In this document: positions 1 to 8,976 of the stretch, piece by piece
How the letters are laid out: each line of letters starts with the position of its first letter
How positions within the stretch are numbered: the first letter of the stretch is position 1
DNA from: Alphaproteobacteria bacterium
GTDB lineage: Bacteria; Pseudomonadota; Alphaproteobacteria; Rhodospirillales; WMHbin7
NCBI GenBank assembly: GCA_015231795.1
Contig: JADGAX010000002.1
Coordinates: 186,001 to 250,000, forward strand
DNA length: 64,000 nucleotides
Reading direction: 5' to 3'
The notes under the pieces: model-generated
The model's database searches: none
What the model was told of the DNA's origin: nothing
What the model saw: only the letters and a program-made list of their open reading frames with translations
Made by a program: the position numbers and the translations under genes

Positions 1-2
1 TT

Positions 3-392
3 AACGGAACGCCACGTTCTGTGTCTTCGATCACGCTCGATTCGCAAATTATCGAGGCCCACGCGATTGTTTTAAAAATCGACGTCCAGGGCGCCGAGTT
101 GAAAGTGCTTGCGGGTGCCGCAGACGTCCTGAAGCGCGCCGAACTCGTGATCCTTGAAACCTCGTTCTTTCACTTCTTTCCGCAAGGCCCGCTTTTCGAC
201 CAAGTCGTCAGCTTCATGCTTGATCAGGGCTTTGTCCTTTATGATCTTTTCGGTCTTTCTCACCGACCTCTCGATGGAGCCTTGGCCCAAGTTGACGCGG
301 TTTTTGCCAAAAGGGAGGGCACTCTGCGCAGCCTTCACCATTACGCGACTCCAGAGCAGCGCGCAAAGTTAACTAGGCGGCTTCGAAGCTGA
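3..392 (+). CDS. FkbM-family methyltransferase, C-terminal part
   Basis: C-terminal part of an FkbM-type S-adenosylmethionine-dependent methyltransferase, a family that O-methylates sugars and other small molecules. The frame is open to the left edge, so the N-terminus with the main SAM motif lies outside the window. The visible part carries the family block LKIDVQGAELKVLAG, in which the Asp and Glu sit in the conserved post-motif region, followed by a strand VILETS typical of FkbM proteins. The stop codon overlaps the next start by one base (TGATG), so it is translationally coupled to the glycosyltransferase. In this setting it most likely methylates a sugar of the glycan; the substrate cannot be read from sequence. 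Confidence 0.85.
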   Translation, partial: NGTPRSVSSITLDSQIIEAHAIVLKIDVQGAELKVLAGAADVLKRAELVILETSFFHFFPQGPLFDQVVSFMLDQGFVLYDLFGLSHRPLDGALAQVDAVFAKREGTLRSLHHYATPEQRAKLTRRLRS

Positions 393-1219
393 TGCGCATT
401 TCTCTGGTAACTCCCAGCTTCAACAAGGCGGCATTCCTTGAGGCTTCACTTCGTTCGGTTCTTGACCAGCGACATCCCAATCTGGAATACGGCGTTGTAG
501 ACGGCGCATCGACAGATGCCACCCATGACATTCTGGCCCGCTACAAAGATAGGCTTTCCTTCTGCATATCAGAACCCGATCAGGGCATGTACGATGCCGT
601 GGCAAAGGGTTTTGCCCGGACTAGCGGCGAGATCATGGGATATTTGGGTGCAGACGATCTGCATATGCCGTGGACGCTTTCAGTCGTGGAGGAAATTTTC
701 AGCTCGTTTCCCAGCATCCAATGGATTACCTCGGCCTATCCTATGACGACCGATGCAAAGGGGCGCGTTCTGAAAGCTCGCCGTCTCATCCCGCCCACTG
801 CCGCGTCATTCTGGCGCGGCGAAAATCTGCCAGGCTTTTCTTGGTGGTCGGCGGGTTGGATACAGCAAGAATCGACCTTCTGGCGACGCAGTCTTTGGGA
901 GAAGGCGGGGGGGCTGGATTCTTCCTTAAAATTTGCAGGCGATTTTGATTTATGGTGCCGCTTTATGCACTTGGCTGATCCAGCAACCGTTGAAACGCCA
1001 TTAGCAGCCTTTCGCAGGCACGGCCAACAAATTACCGGCACGCATGCACAGGCCTATGCCAAGGAAGCCAAGGAAGCTTTGACAAGGCATGGCGGGTGTC
1101 CGGCTGGCCGCTATGCCTCTAGATTTCGGGCATTGCTTTGCCGGGCTGGCCTTGCCCGCCGCGGAAGCACGCTCACCTATGATTTCGCAAGGCAGACCTG
1201 GGTCCGTCTTGCGTCATAG
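392..1219 (+). CDS. family 2 glycosyltransferase
   Basis: Cytoplasmic GT-A glycosyltransferase of family GT2, adding one sugar from a nucleotide sugar to a growing glycan. The N-terminus ISLVTPSFNKAAFLEASLRS is the classic GT2 opening. VVDGASTDATHDIL (about residues 36-49) is the nucleotide-binding block, and YLGADDLH (about residues 84-91) holds the metal-binding Asp-x-Asp-type motif. At 275 residues it is a single catalytic domain without membrane segments. It resembles the WcaA/colanic-acid type with the phrase SEPDQGMYDA, common in O-antigen and exopolysaccharide loci. The gene ends convergently 22 bp from the reverse-strand glycosyltransferase. Donor and acceptor are unknown. Confidence 0.9.
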   Translation: MRISLVTPSFNKAAFLEASLRSVLDQRHPNLEYGVVDGASTDATHDILARYKDRLSFCISEPDQGMYDAVAKGFARTSGEIMGYLGADDLHMPWTLSVVEEIFSSFPSIQWITSAYPMTTDAKGRVLKARRLIPPTAASFWRGENLPGFSWWSAGWIQQESTFWRRSLWEKAGGLDSSLKFAGDFDLWCRFMHLADPATVETPLAAFRRHGQQITGTHAQAYAKEAKEALTRHGGCPAGRYASRFRALLCRAGLARRGSTLTYDFARQTWVRLAS

Positions 1220-1241
1220 GGCTTTGTTGCCGCCGCCTTCT

Positions 1242-2261
1242 CTAAAGCGGCAGCTGCGTTAACAGCCAATAGAGCAGCAGCCGAAGCGGTTTGCGGGACT
1301 GAATCAGTTTATCTCGCTGTCCCATCAGCTCCTCGAACAGCGCCAGATAGTTCGCACACATGTCGTCAGCGCTATGTCTATAGTCGGAAAGCGCCTCGAG
1401 ATGCCTGTCGTAGCCATCTATAAGCCGCAGCAGCGACTCTTCGACATCGTGGGGTCCTGCGAACATTTCGCCAAATCCATCGCAATATTCCGGCAGGGCG
1501 CCGCTGTTGCGGTAAAGTAGCGGCAAGCCGCAAAGCGCACCTTCGATATGATGCATGCCCGCAGGTTCGTTAATAGATGCCGTTATGTAGGCATGGTGAC
1601 GTTTCAACTCCTGGGCCAGATCTTCGCCATCCAGCGGAGACACAAGTCGCACATTGCGAAAGCGGACTGTCTTAGGAATGTTGCCAATATACGTGAAAGC
1701 AAAGGTGCCTCTCCACTTTGGCTCATCAAGCAAGCTATCTAGTCGTTCATAAACGTCAAACCCCTTGAGGGCATGGGCGCCCCAATGGTGAGTAACCAAT
1801 TTGATTGGCCCGGTTTTCGACCATGGGACATGACCGTTGCGATTGAATATGCGCGCGTCGGCTCCGTTCAGAACGACACTGTGTCCGGAATGTCTGTGCC
1901 ATACCTCAAGCGTACGAAGCCAGTGGCCGATGAATACCGTGTGATCGGCAAGAGAGTTGGCCACTCGCAGCCTGAAGTTCATCGTTCGCGTTCCCTTGCG
2001 TTCATCACATTCATTGATCCGATGCAGCACGAGAGTCTTAGGGTGTCGCAAACGGTATCGAAGAATCTGTCCAGGCGTGAAGGCGACGTTCGGGTTCCTA
2101 GCCCTGGGATCTACCATCACGATCAGATCAATGTCAGGATCGTTCAGACCATACACAACCTGATCGCCGCGTGAGGTTAAGGCTTGCGCAAGCGCAGCGG
2201 AAAATCGGTTGCCACCACCCCAAGGGCCAGACTTCAACTTATGACCAAGCGCGATTTTCAT
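1242..2261 (-). CDS. GT4-like glycosyltransferase
   Basis: Retaining GT-B glycosyltransferase of the GT4 group. I start it at the ATG at 2261 because this gives MKIALGHKLKSGPWGGGN, with the Gly-rich N-terminal loop near residue 16, and because it overlaps the upstream methyltransferase stop by four bases (ATGA). A longer reading would add 12 residues that belong to the neighbour. C-terminal features include GNIPKTVRF and HHIEGALCGLPLLYRNSGALPEY, the latter matching the donor-binding E-x7-E-like helix of the family. It is clearly paralogous to the protein at 47469-48545: both share the Gly-Gly-Gly-Asn loop, VLHR, THHW, LKGFD.Y.RLD and SG.LPEY. Specificity unknown. Confidence 0.85.
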   Translation of the reverse strand: MKIALGHKLKSGPWGGGNRFSAALAQALTSRGDQVVYGLNDPDIDLIVMVDPRARNPNVAFTPGQILRYRLRHPKTLVLHRINECDERKGTRTMNFRLRVANSLADHTVFIGHWLRTLEVWHRHSGHSVVLNGADARIFNRNGHVPWSKTGPIKLVTHHWGAHALKGFDVYERLDSLLDEPKWRGTFAFTYIGNIPKTVRFRNVRLVSPLDGEDLAQELKRHHAYITASINEPAGMHHIEGALCGLPLLYRNSGALPEYCDGFGEMFAGPHDVEESLLRLIDGYDRHLEALSDYRHSADDMCANYLALFEELMGQRDKLIQSRKPLRLLLYWLLTQLPL

Positions 2262-3016
2262 TGTTTGACTTTCGCTGCCGCCCAAATCTCGCCCCAAACC
2301 GTGATTTTCTCCGTTACTTCCAGACCAGCAGCATCCATTTCAGCTTGAAACTCGGCTAGTGTAGGCTCAATGAAGTGCGTCGGATCAGAACGAAAATCGA
2401 CCCCCAATTCGCGGCGAAGCGCCATTTGCCAGTCACGTTCAAACAAGGGCACGCGAAGCAGCAGCAAACCAGGACTGGCCATGGCTACCAACTGCCTTAG
2501 GAACTCAACCCGCCTTTCGATATGTTCAAGAACATTGGACAGCACGACCACATCCCACGGCCCCACGGGAATGCCGCTTGTCGCATCGCCTTTCTCAAAA
2601 ACCAGTCCCGGCGGATTGTCAATTTCCCGCGCTCGCGCCAGAACTTTCTCATCCATGTCAACGCCAACTACCCGCGCACCGGGAACTCGACTTGCGATCG
2701 ATCTCGCCACTTCCCCAATTCCGCAACCCAGGTCAAGAACGCGCTGGTTGGGCAGTATTCGGTCAACGAAGAAGTCATGATAGCGAGTGAGCCTGTGTTT
2801 GGGATTGATACCCCCGCCGTAAGCCGTCGCCCGCTCGGATATAAGCCGCTTAATGTCGTCTTCGATGGCAAACAGTCGCTTAAGCGCCGCGTCTGGCGCG
2901 CCGATACGCGATTCGATCAACAACAATGCACGGAGTATTGCTCGTCTAACCGCAAGCGGCAGAATGCCAGCCGCGAAGGCAACGACAGCTGCAACTCTTT
3001 TTGCCCAATCAAGCAT
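2258..3016 (-). CDS. class I SAM-dependent methyltransferase
   Basis: Class I SAM methyltransferase of 252 residues. SAM motif I is RVLDLGCGIGEVARSI (about residues 92-107), followed by an acidic VVGVDMD strand end that binds the ribose hydroxyls, and by VVLSNVLEHIE (motif of UbiE/BioC-type enzymes). A hydrophobic stretch at about residues 8-30 could be a membrane-associating helix. It is a close paralog of the protein at 62480-63247: both contain HPKHR(L/I)TRYHDFFVDRI or a near match, RVP(L/F)(F/I)ERDW and RTDPTH-like segments. Divergent from the acyltransferase at 3139, so the 122 bp between them should hold promoters for both. It precedes the GT4 gene with a 4 bp overlap. Substrate unknown. 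Confidence 0.85.
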   Translation of the reverse strand: MLDWAKRVAAVVAFAAGILPLAVRRAILRALLLIESRIGAPDAALKRLFAIEDDIKRLISERATAYGGGINPKHRLTRYHDFFVDRILPNQRVLDLGCGIGEVARSIASRVPGARVVGVDMDEKVLARAREIDNPPGLVFEKGDATSGIPVGPWDVVVLSNVLEHIERRVEFLRQLVAMASPGLLLLRVPLFERDWQMALRRELGVDFRSDPTHFIEPTLAEFQAEMDAAGLEVTEKITVWGEIWAAAKVKQ

Positions 3017-3138
3017 AGAATCATTTATCCTTTTGCATGCGCAGCGCCCTTTTTATCATTCTCTGGTTTCTGGTTCCATAGCGGTAAAATGGGCGGCCTT
3101 GATATCAACAATTTCACCACTCTCAGCTTAGGTGCTCC

Positions 3139-3897
3139 ATGGCAACGGATTCAGGGCAGATTGACCATACCGCCAGCATCGGCAGCGGCTTTTCCCATGG
3201 ATTCAATCTTATCGTAGGGACTGGCGTCAGCATCGGCGAAGACGTCGAAATTGGCCATAATGTCATCATTCATGCCGATGTCGTGATAGGCAATGGAGTC
3301 CGGATTGCCGACAACGCGGTCTTGGGACGCAAACCAGCCCCAGGGCCGACCAGCACGGCCAAAGTGGCGGCGGATTTGCCCGCCCTTCGGATCGGCGATC
3401 ATTCCATGGTAGGCGTTGGCGCTGTCATTTACGCTGGAACACTGATCGGCTCGAAGACCGTCATTGCCGATCAGGCATTTGTGCGCGAATCCTGCGTGAT
3501 TGGTGACTTGGTCATCGTAGGCCGTGGCTCGACGCTCGAAAACAGGGTCATCGTGGGTTCGCACGCCAAGATTCAAAGCCAAGTTTACATACCCACCGAT
3601 ACCGTGATCGAGGAGCATGTTTTTCTGGCGCCCTGCGTCGTCATGGCTAACGACAATTTCATGGGCCGGACAAAAGAGCGCTTTAAGTTTCGTAAGGGCC
3701 CGACAATCCGCCGTGGCGCCCGCATTGGCGCCAACGCCGTCCTGCTGCCGGGCGTTGAAATCGGCGCCGAGGCCTTTGTCGCGTCAGCTTCAGTCGTGAC
3801 CCGAGATGTTCCGCCCGGAAGGCTGGTTATGGGCGTTCCAGCAAAGGCCGTCAGGGACGTGCCGGAGCGCGAAATGATCGACCATGGCGAGCACTAA
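3139..3897 (+). CDS. left-handed beta-helix (hexapeptide) acyltransferase
   Basis: Trimeric left-handed beta-helix acyltransferase, 252 residues, built of hexapeptide repeats such as IGSGFS, IGEDVE, IGHNVI, IGNGVR over residues 13-75 and again at about 130-235 (IGANAV, IGAEAF). It ends with the family signature VTRDVPPGRLVMGVPAKAVRDV. Such enzymes O- or N-acetylate sugars from acetyl-CoA. It lies 24 bp upstream of the first HisH/HisF/amidotransferase set. In the Pseudomonas O5 wbp system the hexapeptide enzyme WbpD acetylates a 3-amino group before amidotransfer elsewhere on the pathway, so a similar role is possible. WbpD is usually shorter (near 190 residues), so this is not a firm assignment. 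The ATG is preceded by a weak AGGTG. Confidence 0.85.
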   Translation: MATDSGQIDHTASIGSGFSHGFNLIVGTGVSIGEDVEIGHNVIIHADVVIGNGVRIADNAVLGRKPAPGPTSTAKVAADLPALRIGDHSMVGVGAVIYAGTLIGSKTVIADQAFVRESCVIGDLVIVGRGSTLENRVIVGSHAKIQSQVYIPTDTVIEEHVFLAPCVVMANDNFMGRTKERFKFRKGPTIRRGARIGANAVLLPGVEIGAEAFVASASVVTRDVPPGRLVMGVPAKAVRDVPEREMIDHGEH

Positions 3898-3921
3898 GAT
3901 AGCCCGTGAGATTCCGAGACC

Positions 3922-4554
3922 ATGAATGATATTAGGTTGACAACCATTATCGACTATGGTGTCGGCAATATTGCCTCGATAGAGAACATGTTGCGCCGAC
4001 TTGACATTCCAGTTTGTGTCGGAACGGGGCCCAAGGACTTGGAAAGGGCGAAACGAATCATTCTTCCTGGTGTTGGCTCCTTCGACACTGGGATGCGCAA
4101 CCTACGCCAATCTGGCCTTCTGCCAGCGCTGGAAGAGCGCGTTCTGGGTGATCGGGTGCCCGTGCTTGGCATTTGTCTGGGCATGCAGCTTTTCGCCAAC
4201 GGAAGCGAAGAAGGAGCGGAAAGGGGGCTTGGCTGGATACCCGGATTTTGCAGAAGATTTCCCCCAGAAGTCGCTGACAAGCGCCTTCGCATTCCGCATA
4301 TGGGTTGGAACAGCGTTACACCCTTACCTCGGTCGCGCCTGTTCGAGCCTGCCGCTCAAAACCTACATTACTACTTCGTTCATTCGTACTTTTTCGAATG
4401 TGACTCCGAAGGCGACGTCTCTGCGAAAACTAGTTACGGCATCGATTTCTCTTCCGCCATTGAGCGCGACAATATTTTCGGCGTACAGTTTCATCCAGAA
4501 AAAAGCCATCGATTCGGCCTATCATTATTCAATAGCTTCGTAACACAAACCTGA
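3922..4554 (+). CDS. HisH-like glutamine amidotransferase subunit, set 1
   Basis: Class I glutamine amidotransferase of the HisH type, releasing ammonia from glutamine. The triad is intact: Cys85 in GICLGMQLF and the His/Glu pair in FHPEKSH near the C-terminus. N-terminal IIDYGVGNIASIENML is typical of HisH. It is not expected to serve histidine biosynthesis, because it sits with a degenerate HisF and an N-acetyl-sugar amidotransferase, the arrangement known from wbpG/hisH2/hisF2 of Pseudomonas O-antigen loci. There HisH and HisF supply ammonia for turning an N-acetyl group into an acetamidino group. Followed 10 bp later by the HisF-like gene. Two further HisH copies occur at 26006 and 31866. 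Confidence 0.92.
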   Translation: MNDIRLTTIIDYGVGNIASIENMLRRLDIPVCVGTGPKDLERAKRIILPGVGSFDTGMRNLRQSGLLPALEERVLGDRVPVLGICLGMQLFANGSEEGAERGLGWIPGFCRRFPPEVADKRLRIPHMGWNSVTPLPRSRLFEPAAQNLHYYFVHSYFFECDSEGDVSAKTSYGIDFSSAIERDNIFGVQFHPEKSHRFGLSLFNSFVTQT

Positions 4555-4564
4555 CGGATTCCCT

Positions 4565-5344
4565 GTGCTGCGCTCACGCGTTATTCCCTGCCTTTTGTTA
4601 CATGATGGCGCTCTTGTCAAAACACAGCGCTTCGGTAAGTTCGACTATATAGGTGAGCCTCTCAACACAGTTCGCATTTTTAACGAACTTGAGGTCGATG
4701 AAATTGTCGTTCTCGATATTCTGGCCTCACGTAGAGGGCTGGCGCCAGACTATCGCTTGATATCAGAGATGGCCAGCGAGTGCTTTATGCCGCTGAGTTA
4801 CGGCGGAGGAATAGCAACCATTGACCAAGCAAAAAGGATTTTTGCTTCAGGGGTCGAGAAGGTCATCGTCAATAGCGGCTTTATTCAACGCCCTGGCTTG
4901 GTTACGGAAATCGCCAAACATTCCGGCAGCCAAAGCGTCATTGTATCAATTGATGTTCGCAGAGGTTTTGGAAAGACACCTGTTGTCGCTTCCGCTCATG
5001 GCCTGCCCTGCAAGATATCTGATCCCGTTGAGGCCGCCAAGCATGCCGTGCAGCTTGGTGCCGGGGAACTGCTCTTGACCTCTATGGATCGTGACGGCAC
5101 TTGGGAAGGATATGATCTCGCCTTGGTAAAGTCTGTGGCTGACGCCGTCGATGTCCCCATTATTGCTAGCGGTGGCGCAGGCAACGTTCAGGACATCAAG
5201 TCCCTCATTTGCAGCGCAGGCGCTTCGGCAGCAGCCGTCGGCAGCATGGTCGTATATCAGAAGAAAGGATTTGGAGTGCTCGTCCATTTTCCCGACCGGG
5301 CCAAGCTGGATGCTGAGCTGCTGAGTGGACAACATGGACGTTAG
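4565..5344 (+). CDS. HisF-like ammonia-channel subunit, set 1
   Basis: TIM-barrel protein of the HisF family, 259 residues, starting at GTG. It aligns residue for residue with Thermotoga HisF at the N-terminus: RVIPCLLLHDG matches the family block, but position 11, the catalytic Asp of imidazole glycerol phosphate cyclase, is Leu. Asp130 (IVSID) is kept. The phosphate-binding loops YGGG (about 79-82) and SGGAG (about 199-203) are kept as well. This pattern fits a protein that keeps the HisH interface and ammonia tunnel but not the histidine cyclase reaction. It would pass ammonia to the adjacent amidotransferase, whose start lies inside the last bases of this gene. The loss of Asp11 is seen directly; the channel role is inferred from the family. 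Confidence 0.9.
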   Translation: MLRSRVIPCLLLHDGALVKTQRFGKFDYIGEPLNTVRIFNELEVDEIVVLDILASRRGLAPDYRLISEMASECFMPLSYGGGIATIDQAKRIFASGVEKVIVNSGFIQRPGLVTEIAKHSGSQSVIVSIDVRRGFGKTPVVASAHGLPCKISDPVEAAKHAVQLGAGELLLTSMDRDGTWEGYDLALVKSVADAVDVPIIASGGAGNVQDIKSLICSAGASAAAVGSMVVYQKKGFGVLVHFPDRAKLDAELLSGQHGR

Positions 5345-6509
5345 TCCGATTTCTTTGGCTGCAGAAGGGTCCAAGCAGGTCTGCAATCGGTGTCTTTACG
5401 ATGACCGCGTCCCAAAGATCTCGTTTGATGACTCGGGAATTTGCAGCTACTGCAAACTTCATGACCAAATGGAGCAAGAATATCCCAACGGTCCAGAAGG
5501 CGAGCGCAGGCTTGCGGCAATGGTCGATGAGATCAGGCGGGCTGGAAAGGGAAAGCCATACGATTGCGTGGTTGGAGTTAGCGGAGGCTGCGATTCCACC
5601 TATTTGCTTTACCGCATGAAGCAATATGGGCTTAGGCCTTTGGCGGCGTATTTTGACAACACCTGGACAACCACTGCAGCAACCATGAATATCCGCAACG
5701 CCACCGAGGCGCTGGGGGTAGACCTTTATACGCATGTCGCTAACAACCGGGAATATGATGACATTTACCGGGCATTTATCGCTGCTGGCGTTCCAGATAT
5801 CGAAGGGCCAACGGATTTAGCGTTAGCAGCAACGCACTATCATGCTGCTGCGAAGTTCGGAATTCGGCATATTATCGAAGGCCACTCCTTTAGAACCGAG
5901 GGAATATCTCCTCTCGGTTGGCTATATATGGATGCAAAGTATGTCCAAAGCGTGCATCGCAAATTTGGCGAAAGGACTCTGACAACGATTCCCCAGCTTT
6001 GGCTTTCAAGTCAATTGCGCTGGATGATTGTTAATCGCATCAAAAAGGTGCGCCCCCTGTACTTCATGAATTACAATAAAGCTGAAGCGATGGAGCTTAT
6101 GAAGCGCGAGCTTGGCTGGCAATGGTACGGCGGCCATCATCTTGATAATCGCTTCACAGCCTTTTACCACCGATACTACATGCCCGTCAGGTTCGGCATT
6201 GACCAGCGCGTTCTTGGCTGCAGCGCCCTTATGCGATCAGGACAAATGACCCGTGACGAGGCGCTTGCCGAAATGGCGACTCCACCCCACCTGAACCCCG
6301 ATATTATCTCGATCACGGAATTCGTGAAAAAACGTCTTGGCTATAGCAACAATGAATTTATATCGCTCATGGAGGCGCCGAGGCATTCTTATAAGGAATT
6401 CGTTACCTATAAGAAAGCCTTTGAACGGCTTCGCCCGCTTTTTTGGTTGATGTACAAGCTGGAACTTGTGCCAAAATCCTTTTATATCAAGTTTACCGCT
6501 AAGGATTAG
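5334..6509 (+). CDS. N-acetyl sugar amidotransferase (WbpG/PseA-like), set 1
   Basis: ATP-dependent amidotransferase of the WbpG/WbuX/PseA group, which converts a sugar N-acetyl group to acetamidino using ammonia from the HisH/HisF pair. An N-terminal four-Cys cluster (CNRC, then CSYC about 17 residues on) should bind zinc. The PP-loop ATP-pyrophosphatase motif is GVSGGCDS at about residue 84, with Cys where the other two copies have Lys. GHSFRTEG (about residue 190) is also family-typical. I start at the ATG at 5334; a GTG at 5325 is possible. Either overlaps the HisF stop, implying coupling. Of the three copies in this window it is the most divergent, so its sugar may differ from those of the other sets. 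Confidence 0.88.
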   Translation: MDVSPISLAAEGSKQVCNRCLYDDRVPKISFDDSGICSYCKLHDQMEQEYPNGPEGERRLAAMVDEIRRAGKGKPYDCVVGVSGGCDSTYLLYRMKQYGLRPLAAYFDNTWTTTAATMNIRNATEALGVDLYTHVANNREYDDIYRAFIAAGVPDIEGPTDLALAATHYHAAAKFGIRHIIEGHSFRTEGISPLGWLYMDAKYVQSVHRKFGERTLTTIPQLWLSSQLRWMIVNRIKKVRPLYFMNYNKAEAMELMKRELGWQWYGGHHLDNRFTAFYHRYYMPVRFGIDQRVLGCSALMRSGQMTRDEALAEMATPPHLNPDIISITEFVKKRLGYSNNEFISLMEAPRHSYKEFVTYKKAFERLRPLFWLMYKLELVPKSFYIKFTAKD

Positions 6510-6639
6510 CAAGGATATCAGAACTTCTAATTTATAAGCCATTTTGGAAGCATTTACTTGCTAGTGTTCTCGTCAATTTAATGGTTTGGAAATGGCCGCA
6601 ATTCCCAAATTCGTCACCGGTCACTAGAGGAGCTTAGCA

Positions 6640-8655
6640 ATTTCACTGCGCATCGCCCTGGCTCACCCCACCCACTCGACTCTTGGGCGGCATAATATTT
6701 TCATGCCCCTGAATATCGGTCTGATAGGGGCCTTGGTAAAGCATTGCGTCCAGGATTCGCAGACGGAGTTACGACTTTACAACGACGCCAATAGTCTTCT
6801 TGCGGAGATTGATACTTGGCGGCCGGATGTCATTGGCGCTTCAAACTATGTCTGGAACTCAAGGCTTTCCATGCACTGCCTTGCATACGCCAAGGCTAGG
6901 CTGCCAGATGTTGTCACAATTTCTGGAGGGCCGAATTTCCCAAATGCGCCAGAGGAAGTGCAGGAGTTTCTGCGGCAATATCCCCAGATCGATTTCTACG
7001 CTCCCCTCGAAGCCGAGGTGGCCGTTGCTGGTCTGGTTAAGTCGCTTCTGAGTGGAACAAGCCTTCAGCAGTTGAAACTTAATCCGCAGGATGGGCTTAT
7101 GGCCTACAGCCAGGATTTACATGAAGTGCTTGCGGGTAAGGCGGCAACGCGCCCGCAAGAGCTCGACTTCCTTCCGTCACCGTACCTCAATGGGCTGATG
7201 GATAAGTGGTTTGACGGAACCTGGGCGCCTTCCGTAGAATTTTCTCGGGGCTGCCCCTATCACTGCACTTATTGCGTCCAGGGAAGTGACGTCTATTCCG
7301 GCATCGCACGCCACTCTACGCAGAGAATTGCTCATGAGATGGAATATATAGCGGCGAGAATGGCGCCTTATCCCGACATTCCCCTGGGCATTTGCGATTC
7401 CAACTTCGGCATGTACAAGCAGGATGAGGAAATCGCTGACATTCTGGTCAATGTGCGCGCCCGTTACGGTTGGCCGAATTCCTTCGACGTCACGACGGGG
7501 AAGTCACAATACGAACGCATTTTGCGCATTTCTGATAAGCTGGACAGAAAGTTGAATGTCTGTGCGTCGACGCAGTCCATGAACAGCCCTACCTTGTCAG
7601 CGATCAAAAGGCACAACCTTTCGGAAGAAGCTTATTGGGCGCTTATCCGTGAACTGTTGGACCGCAGGATGCTGACTTCGGTTGAATTGATCGTGCCGCT
7701 TCCCGGAGAAACAAAGGAGACATATCTTAACGGAATCCGCAAGCTGATGAGGTTCGGCGTCACCTATTTCCAGCCCTACACGACGATGATGCTAATGGGC
7801 ACCGAATTATCATCGCAGGCTGTCCGCAAAGAGAATGGCTACGTCACAAAATGGCGTCTGCTGCCGCAGCAGTTTGGAGAATACAGGGGCGCCCGCGTTT
7901 TCGAAATCGAGGAAGTGGGCGTCGCCACCAACGCCATGCCCTTCGAAGACTATCTGGAATGCCGTAGCCTGGGCCTAGTTGCTGCTGCATTTTGTAGCGA
8001 GCAATTTGACGTGTTCCACAAGCTGACGGAAATTTGTGGGCTAACCCGATATGATTTCATCGAAAGAGTATGGAATCGAATACACCAGACAAAAGGTGCG
8101 ATTTATTGCACGCTGAAGGAATACCAGGCTGCCAGCGCTGACGAACTCTTCCCCACGCTAGAGAATGCTGATGCGCATTATGCGCAGGACCATGTTTATG
8201 ACAAACTCCTGGCGGGTGAAGTGGGAGACAATCTGATGCGCCGCTTCCGCGGTCAGATGATCATGCGCCACTCGCGCGAGGCTATCGACGTCGCCTTCGC
8301 CATCACACGCGAGTATGCCTCTGCAACTCTACTGGACGAATTGGAGAAATGGGTGCGAGCCTCCAGGGACCTAAATCAATACTTGAACCTTGGCGCCGCC
8401 AGCGGTCCTGTAGAACTTGAACTGCGATGGGACGCGCCGGGCTGGTATGAGCAAGGTTGCCCAGAGAACCTGAATGACTTCTGGCGCCCGGTGAAATACC
8501 TGATTGGCGCGAATATCGATGAACTGAATGAATTTGTGGCCTCTGCCGAGAAACTTTGCGGGGTCGATCTTAAGAAGAATCCGCTCTTCGTTTTGCCTCG
8601 TCTGCTCGACTGGTGGCAGATAGAAAAGCTTTGGCTAAGTTCGAAGAAGATTTAG
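6640..8655 (+). CDS. cobalamin-binding-type radical SAM protein
   Basis: Radical SAM enzyme with an N-terminal B12-binding-like Rossmann domain. The iron-sulfur motif is GCPYHCTYC (about residue 205), and SGGPNFP lies in the Rossmann part. The first in-frame ATG (6703) would cut off the first beta strand. The frame is open upstream to a stop at 6625 and encodes RIALAHPTHSTLG, the normal start of a B12-binding domain. No ATG, GTG or TTG is available there; ATT at 6640 has GAGGAG seven bases upstream, and CTG at 6646 is the alternative. I therefore propose an AUU start. Such proteins often methylate unreactive carbons, but the substrate here is unknown. It ends five bases before an IS end at 8661, with 130 AT-rich non-coding bases before it. 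Confidence 0.82.
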   Translation: MSLRIALAHPTHSTLGRHNIFMPLNIGLIGALVKHCVQDSQTELRLYNDANSLLAEIDTWRPDVIGASNYVWNSRLSMHCLAYAKARLPDVVTISGGPNFPNAPEEVQEFLRQYPQIDFYAPLEAEVAVAGLVKSLLSGTSLQQLKLNPQDGLMAYSQDLHEVLAGKAATRPQELDFLPSPYLNGLMDKWFDGTWAPSVEFSRGCPYHCTYCVQGSDVYSGIARHSTQRIAHEMEYIAARMAPYPDIPLGICDSNFGMYKQDEEIADILVNVRARYGWPNSFDVTTGKSQYERILRISDKLDRKLNVCASTQSMNSPTLSAIKRHNLSEEAYWALIRELLDRRMLTSVELIVPLPGETKETYLNGIRKLMRFGVTYFQPYTTMMLMGTELSSQAVRKENGYVTKWRLLPQQFGEYRGARVFEIEEVGVATNAMPFEDYLECRSLGLVAAAFCSEQFDVFHKLTEICGLTRYDFIERVWNRIHQTKGAIYCTLKEYQAASADELFPTLENADAHYAQDHVYDKLLAGEVGDNLMRRFRGQMIMRHSREAIDVAFAITREYASATLLDELEKWVRASRDLNQYLNLGAASGPVELELRWDAPGWYEQGCPENLNDFWRPVKYLIGANIDELNEFVASAEKLCGVDLKKNPLFVLPRLLDWWQIEKLWLSSKKI

Positions 8656-8660
8656 CAGAC

Positions 8661-8835
8661 GCTGAAAACCTCTCGTTTTGAAGTTCTGCCGTGATGCACT
8701 TTTTTGAGGGATCAGAGAGTTCAAGATGCGCGGCTCGGACGTTCAAGGCAGGAGTCTTTTCAGTAGTGTTCAACTTGAGGCACTGGTTCCGAAGTGGCGC
8801 CAGCTTCACCTGCGACTGGCGCATTTATGCGGAGC
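8661..8835 (+). mobile_element. IS5-family insertion sequence remnant (left end)
   Basis: Left end of an insertion sequence followed by the first codons of its transposase, then loss of similarity. The terminal sequence GCTGAAAACCTC at 8661 matches the ends of the decayed element at 59714-60751. In both places it lies 65 bases before a transposase ATG (8726 here). The start MRGSDVQGRSLFSSVQLEA is the usual opening of a subgroup of IS5-family transposases and matches MRGLDIQSGSLFNYVHLDA of the second copy. Similarity fades by about 8835. The remaining bases to 8976 hold no gene that I can support; no right end was found. Confidence 0.7.
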
Positions 8836-8976
8836 GGCACATCGGCAACCTCTCCGCATATCGAAAGAATGGAGCGGCTTAATGTGTCAACCGCCTAACG
8901 ATTTAGTTTATGGATGTTCTGCAGTAAGTATGCTTCTTAAATGTTTCCACAAGGCTTCGCTTGGCGACCTCTCCAA

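Noticed and set aside
1229-1251. Intrinsic terminator between convergent genes
   Set aside because: GCCGC/GCGGC stem is short, lies partly in the reverse gene and has no T run.
3922-5344. hisH and hisF as histidine biosynthesis genes
   Set aside because: Three copies beside PP-loop sugar amidotransferases, Leu at HisF position 11 and no other his gene nearby.
8836-8976. Second transposase fragment after the IS5 start
   Set aside because: YAERHIGNL is only loosely similar to a transposase C-terminus; too short to support.
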